NCBI GenBank assembly: GCA_017469405.1
Contig: JAFUGL010000107.1
Coordinates: 1 to 45,214 of the forward strand
Length of the DNA stretch: 45,214 bases
Origin: Lachnospiraceae bacterium
GTDB taxonomy: Bacteria; Bacillota; Clostridia; Lachnospirales; Lachnospiraceae
Direction: 5' to 3'
Shown: piece after piece, positions 42,888-45,214 of the stretch
Layout: every line of letters starts with the position of its first letter
Numbering within the stretch: the stretch's first letter is position 1
The notes under the pieces: model-generated
The model's input: only the letters and a program-made list of their open reading frames with translations
What the model was told of the DNA's origin: nothing
Database searches by the model: none
Program-made: the position numbers and the translations under genes

Positions 42888-43847
42888 ATGGGAGTTAGTT
42901 TATTGGCAGGTCTTTCAGGCGGTCAGGTATTTGGATTATTTCTTGTATTTATCGTAGTAGTAATAGTTGCGAGCTCTATAAGAATTGTTCCACAGGCCTA
43001 TGCGTACGTTATGGAAAGACTCGGAACCTATCAGTCAACCTGGGGAGTTGGTTTTCACATGAAGCTGCCTATCTTTGATAAGGTAGCACACAGAGTTTCA
43101 CTTAAGGAACAGGTAGTAGACTTCGCACCACAGCCGGTTATCACTAAGGATAACGTAACAATGAGAATTGATACTGTTGTGTTTTTCCAGATAACTGATC
43201 CTAAGCTTTTTGCATACGGTGTTGAAAATCCTATAATGGCAATTGAAAATCTTACAGCAACAACCTTAAGAAATATAATCGGTGATCTTGAACTTGACCA
43301 GACACTTACTTCAAGAGAGACAATCAATACAAAGATGAGAGCTACTCTTGATGAAGCAACAGACCCTTGGGGAATCAAGGTAAACAGAGTTGAGCTTAAA
43401 AATATCATCCCTCCTGCAGCTATTCAGGATGCGATGGAGAAGCAGATGAAGGCAGAGAGAGAACGTCGTGAGCAGATTCTTATAGCAGAGGGTGAGAAAA
43501 AGTCAGCAATCCTTCGTGCAGAAGGTCAGAAGGAATCTCTTATCCTTGCCGCAGAGGCAGAAAAACAGTCAGCAATCCTTCGTGCAGAAGCAACCAAGGA
43601 AGCTACAATTAAAAGAGCAGAAGGTGAAGCTCAGGCTATTCTCGCTGTTCAGAAGGCAAATGCAGACGGTATCAGATATCTTAATGAGGCAGCACCTGAA
43701 AAGGCTGTTCTTACATTAAAGAGCTTAGAAGCCTTTGAAAAGGCAGCAGACGGCAAGTCCAACAAGCTTATTATACCTTCAGAGATAGCAAGCATAGCAG
43801 GTCTTGCATCTTCTATTACAGAGATTGTAAAGGATACTAAAGAGTAA
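42888..43847 (+). CDS. SPFH/stomatin-family protein (QmcA/paraslipin type)
   Basis: A 319-residue band-7 protein. An N-terminal membrane segment (about 12-30) is followed by the SPFH domain: YAYVMERLGTYQSTWGVGFHMKLP, LKEQVVDFAPQPVITKDNV, and NRVELKNIIPP. The C-terminal coiled coil (about 190-270) is built from a tandem 22-residue unit (EKKSAILRAEG.. and EKQSAILRAEA..), encoded by repeats that are identical for 24 bases (43501-43524 and 43567-43590). AAGGAGG precedes ATG by seven bases. Probably a microdomain scaffold with the NfeD protein. Confidence 0.93.
   Translation: MGVSLLAGLSGGQVFGLFLVFIVVVIVASSIRIVPQAYAYVMERLGTYQSTWGVGFHMKLPIFDKVAHRVSLKEQVVDFAPQPVITKDNVTMRIDTVVFFQITDPKLFAYGVENPIMAIENLTATTLRNIIGDLELDQTLTSRETINTKMRATLDEATDPWGIKVNRVELKNIIPPAAIQDAMEKQMKAERERREQILIAEGEKKSAILRAEGQKESLILAAEAEKQSAILRAEATKEATIKRAEGEAQAILAVQKANADGIRYLNEAAPEKAVLTLKSLEAFEKAADGKSNKLIIPSEIASIAGLASSITEIVKDTKE
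43501..43590. repeat. Intragenic 66-bp-spaced repeat in the SPFH gene
   Basis: A 24-base string starting AGTCAGCAATCC occurs at 43501-43524 and 43567-43590, exactly 66 bases (22 codons) apart, matching the coiled-coil repeat. Confidence 0.8.
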
Positions 43848-43919
43848 TACTTTATGGACAGATTTAATATAGTCTAAAAGTTGAGAAAATTATACTAAAG
43901 TATAGAAAGGCGGTTTGTT

Positions 43920-44270
43920 ATGGGACTTCCTGAACTGCAAACTGAAGCTATAAAACAGTTGTCAGATTATAGTGAAAAGATAATACCGGCAACTGAAACT
44001 ATAATTAAAGAATTAAGAGGTAACAGACAGGACGATACAGATGAGCTTTTCGGACTTGTTATCCAGGGTATTAATTGGGAAATAGAGATATTTAATAACT
44101 GTGAAAAGGTTATCAATAAAAACGAGGAGCTTGTAGATAAAACCAAGATGGCTCAAGCCGTAACAAGGCTTGGTAAGGTCCTTCAGGAAAAGGATGACAT
44201 CAAGATAGCGGCGTGTCTGGAAGTGGATTTTCTTCCGTTCCTCAAAAGCATGAAAAAAGCTTCATCATAG
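43920..44270 (+). CDS. Small helical protein of unknown function
   Basis: A 116-residue protein, all helical by residue pattern, without signal or membrane segment. Contains acidic and Asn-rich stretches (NWEIEIFNNCEKVINKNEEL). Not recognised. GGCGG lies about six to seven bases before ATG. It is 72 bases after the SPFH gene and may be co-transcribed, making it a candidate adaptor of that pair, but this is position only. A giant hairpin follows. Confidence 0.7.
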   Translation: MGLPELQTEAIKQLSDYSEKIIPATETIIKELRGNRQDDTDELFGLVIQGINWEIEIFNNCEKVINKNEELVDKTKMAQAVTRLGKVLQEKDDIKIAACLEVDFLPFLKSMKKASS

Positions 44271-44283
44271 TTACATTCGCGAT

Positions 44284-44447
44284 AGAAAGTGTGTCAAGAG
44301 CGTGCCTTGTAACATCTATTTATATACCTCGACTGTAAAAAAATATGCACGCATGGCACGTGTTACTTAACGCCATGCTATGCATATTTTTTTTACAGTC
44401 TACTATACTTATACAATGTTACAAGGCACGCTCTTGACACACTTTCT
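44284..44447. other. Giant 164-nt nested hairpin element between hypothetical gene and glgC
   Basis: A perfect 32-base-pair outer stem (44284-44315/44416-44447) encloses a symmetric 15-base internal loop, a second stem of 19 bases with one bulge (44331-44349/44381-44400), then GCATGGC/GCCATGC (44351-44357/44372-44378) and a 14-base apical loop ending CTTAAC. T8 follows on the right, so it may act as a terminator. TTCGCG occurs on both sides (44276-44281, 44453-44458), possibly a short duplication. Larger than any normal terminator. Confidence 0.9.
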
Positions 44448-44549
44448 TTTTTTTCGCGTTTTTTTGTAAGAATTTACCATTATAAATAAAAAAGATAAAG
44501 ATTTCTTATAAAAATTATACAAAAAGGTATTTCCCTTTTTGGATATTAA

Positions 44550-44558
44550 TGGTATAAT
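44550..44558 (+). promoter_or_regulatory. Extended -10 promoter of glgC
   Basis: TGGTATAAT at 44550-44558 is an extended -10. The transcript would begin about 44565, a leader of about 25 bases. Confidence 0.5.
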
Positions 44559-44589
44559 ACATTTATATTATGCTAAAAGGGGTGACATT

Positions 44590-45214
44590 ATGATTAAGAA
44601 AGAAATGATAGCAATGCTTTTGGCTGGTGGACAAGGTAGCCGACTTGGTGTTCTTACCTCAAAGCTTGCTAAACCTGCGGTTGCATTTGGCGGAAAATAT
44701 AAGATAATTGACTTCCCGCTTAGTAACTGTATTAATTCCGGTATTGATACTGTCGGCGTATTAACACAGTATAGACCGCTTAGACTTAATCAACACATAG
44801 GTATAGGTATGCCATGGGATTTGGATAGAAATATTGGTGGTGTTACAGTTCTTCCGCCTTATGAGAAGAGTACAAACAGCCAGTGGTATACAGGAACAGC
44901 TAATGCTATATATCAGAATATCGAGTATATAGATTATTACAATCCGGATTATGTATTGATTTTATCAGGTGATCACATCTATAAGATGGATTACGAGGTA
45001 ATGCTTGATTTCCACAAGACAAGCAAGGCTGATATTACTCTTGCTACATATCAGGTTCCTATGGAAGAAGCAAGCCGATTTGGTGTTGTTATAACAGATG
45101 AATCCGGTTGCATACAGGAGTTTGAAGAAAAGCCTGAGAAACCAAGAAGCAATAAAGCATCTATGGGTATTTATATCTTCAACTGGAAGCTTCTTAAGGA
45201 AGCACTTACAGTTA
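44590..45214 (+). CDS. glgC: Glucose-1-phosphate adenylyltransferase (partial, 3' end beyond window)
   Basis: First 208 residues of ADP-glucose pyrophosphorylase, which makes ADP-glucose for glycogen synthesis. [14 protein letters not shown] is the nucleotide-binding start, [26 protein letters not shown] the activator/substrate region, and [10 protein letters not shown] the metal site, followed by the FEEKPEKP glucose-1-phosphate loop. GGGGTG precedes ATG 44590. The frame is open to the window edge. The next gene is probably glgD, as in many Firmicutes, but lies outside. Confidence 0.95.
   Translation, partial: MIKKEMIAMLLAGGQGSRLGVLTSKLAKPAVAFGGKYKIIDFPLSNCINSGIDTVGVLTQYRPLRLNQHIGIGMPWDLDRNIGGVTVLPPYEKSTNSQWYTGTANAIYQNIEYIDYYNPDYVLILSGDHIYKMDYEVMLDFHKTSKADITLATYQVPMEEASRFGVVITDESGCIQEFEEKPEKPRSNKASMGIYIFNWKLLKEALTV

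Larger units (their letters stand above)
44271..44589. other. Intergenic region with giant hairpin and glgC promoter
   Basis: No gene. After the hairpin comes an AT-rich stretch with an inverted AAAAAGG/CCTTTTT (44521-44527/44534-44540) and the glgC promoter: TGG then TATAAT (44550-44558), an extended -10 with no clear -35. Confidence 0.7.

Noticed and set aside
44284-44447. Ordinary rho-independent terminator
   Set aside because: It may terminate, but a 32-bp stem plus two inner stems with internal loops goes beyond a terminator, so it is listed as a separate element.

Overview
The window looks like chromosomal DNA of a low-G+C, anaerobic, Gram-positive Clostridia, most likely Lachnospiraceae. 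This is inferred from AT-rich codon use, strong AGGAGG-type ribosome sites, a tryptophan T-box, a four-subunit ferredoxin oxidoreductase, an LTA-synthase-like enzyme, YbbR/CdaA, and secreted proteins with Asp/Asn-rich 'DINDDD' motifs. No phage, insertion sequence, CRISPR array, rRNA or tRNA was found. Apart from an accessory-looking left end (orphan ATPase, Rpn-type nuclease, tandem repeats) it reads as ordinary core genome.

Layout. 1-9.7 kb: AT-rich leader, AAA ATPase with a PD-(D/E)XK-like tail, VanZ-like protein, Trp T-box plus stand-alone TrpB2, an Rpn-family nuclease (minus), a DUF2974 hydrolase with a YegS-type lipid kinase, and phenylacetate-CoA ligase (minus). 9.7-13.5 kb: repeat-rich intergenic DNA, Dabb protein plus O-acetylhomoserine sulfhydrylase, and a TetR/esterase divergent pair. 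13.6-18.1 kb: soluble MCP and FIST sensor (minus), divergent from a GGDEF/EAL phosphodiesterase followed by a COG2426 membrane protein. 18.3-23.1 kb: probable operon of two unrecognised membrane proteins, the diadenylate cyclase CdaA, its YbbR partner CdaR and a sirtuin. 23.1-28.4 kb: DegV (minus), a MoxR-DUF58-DUF4129 membrane cluster, and a DHH phosphoesterase (minus). 28.5-33.6 kb: LTA-synthase-like enzyme, GT-C-like membrane protein and DUF3137 protein. 33.7-42.2 kb: ZIP transporter, por/vor GDAB oxidoreductase, two membrane-anchored proteins of unknown role and an aconitase-family hydratase. 42.3-45.2 kb: NfeD, SPFH protein, a small helical protein, a giant hairpin and the start of glgC.

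The genes suggest several second-messenger and envelope functions side by side: c-di-GMP turnover, c-di-AMP synthesis with a possible pApA-degrading DHH enzyme, and envelope polymer synthesis. The observations I rate highest are: (i) two giant nested hairpins at operon ends (11835-11915 and 44284-44447) that share an apical CTTAAC-GC signature; (ii) an 18-bp palindrome sitting inside the -35/-10 spacer of two promoters (271-302, 5855-5886); (iii) the cdaA operon with two upstream membrane proteins and a downstream sirtuin. None of these is proven to be a new system. They are candidates that need database searches I could not run.
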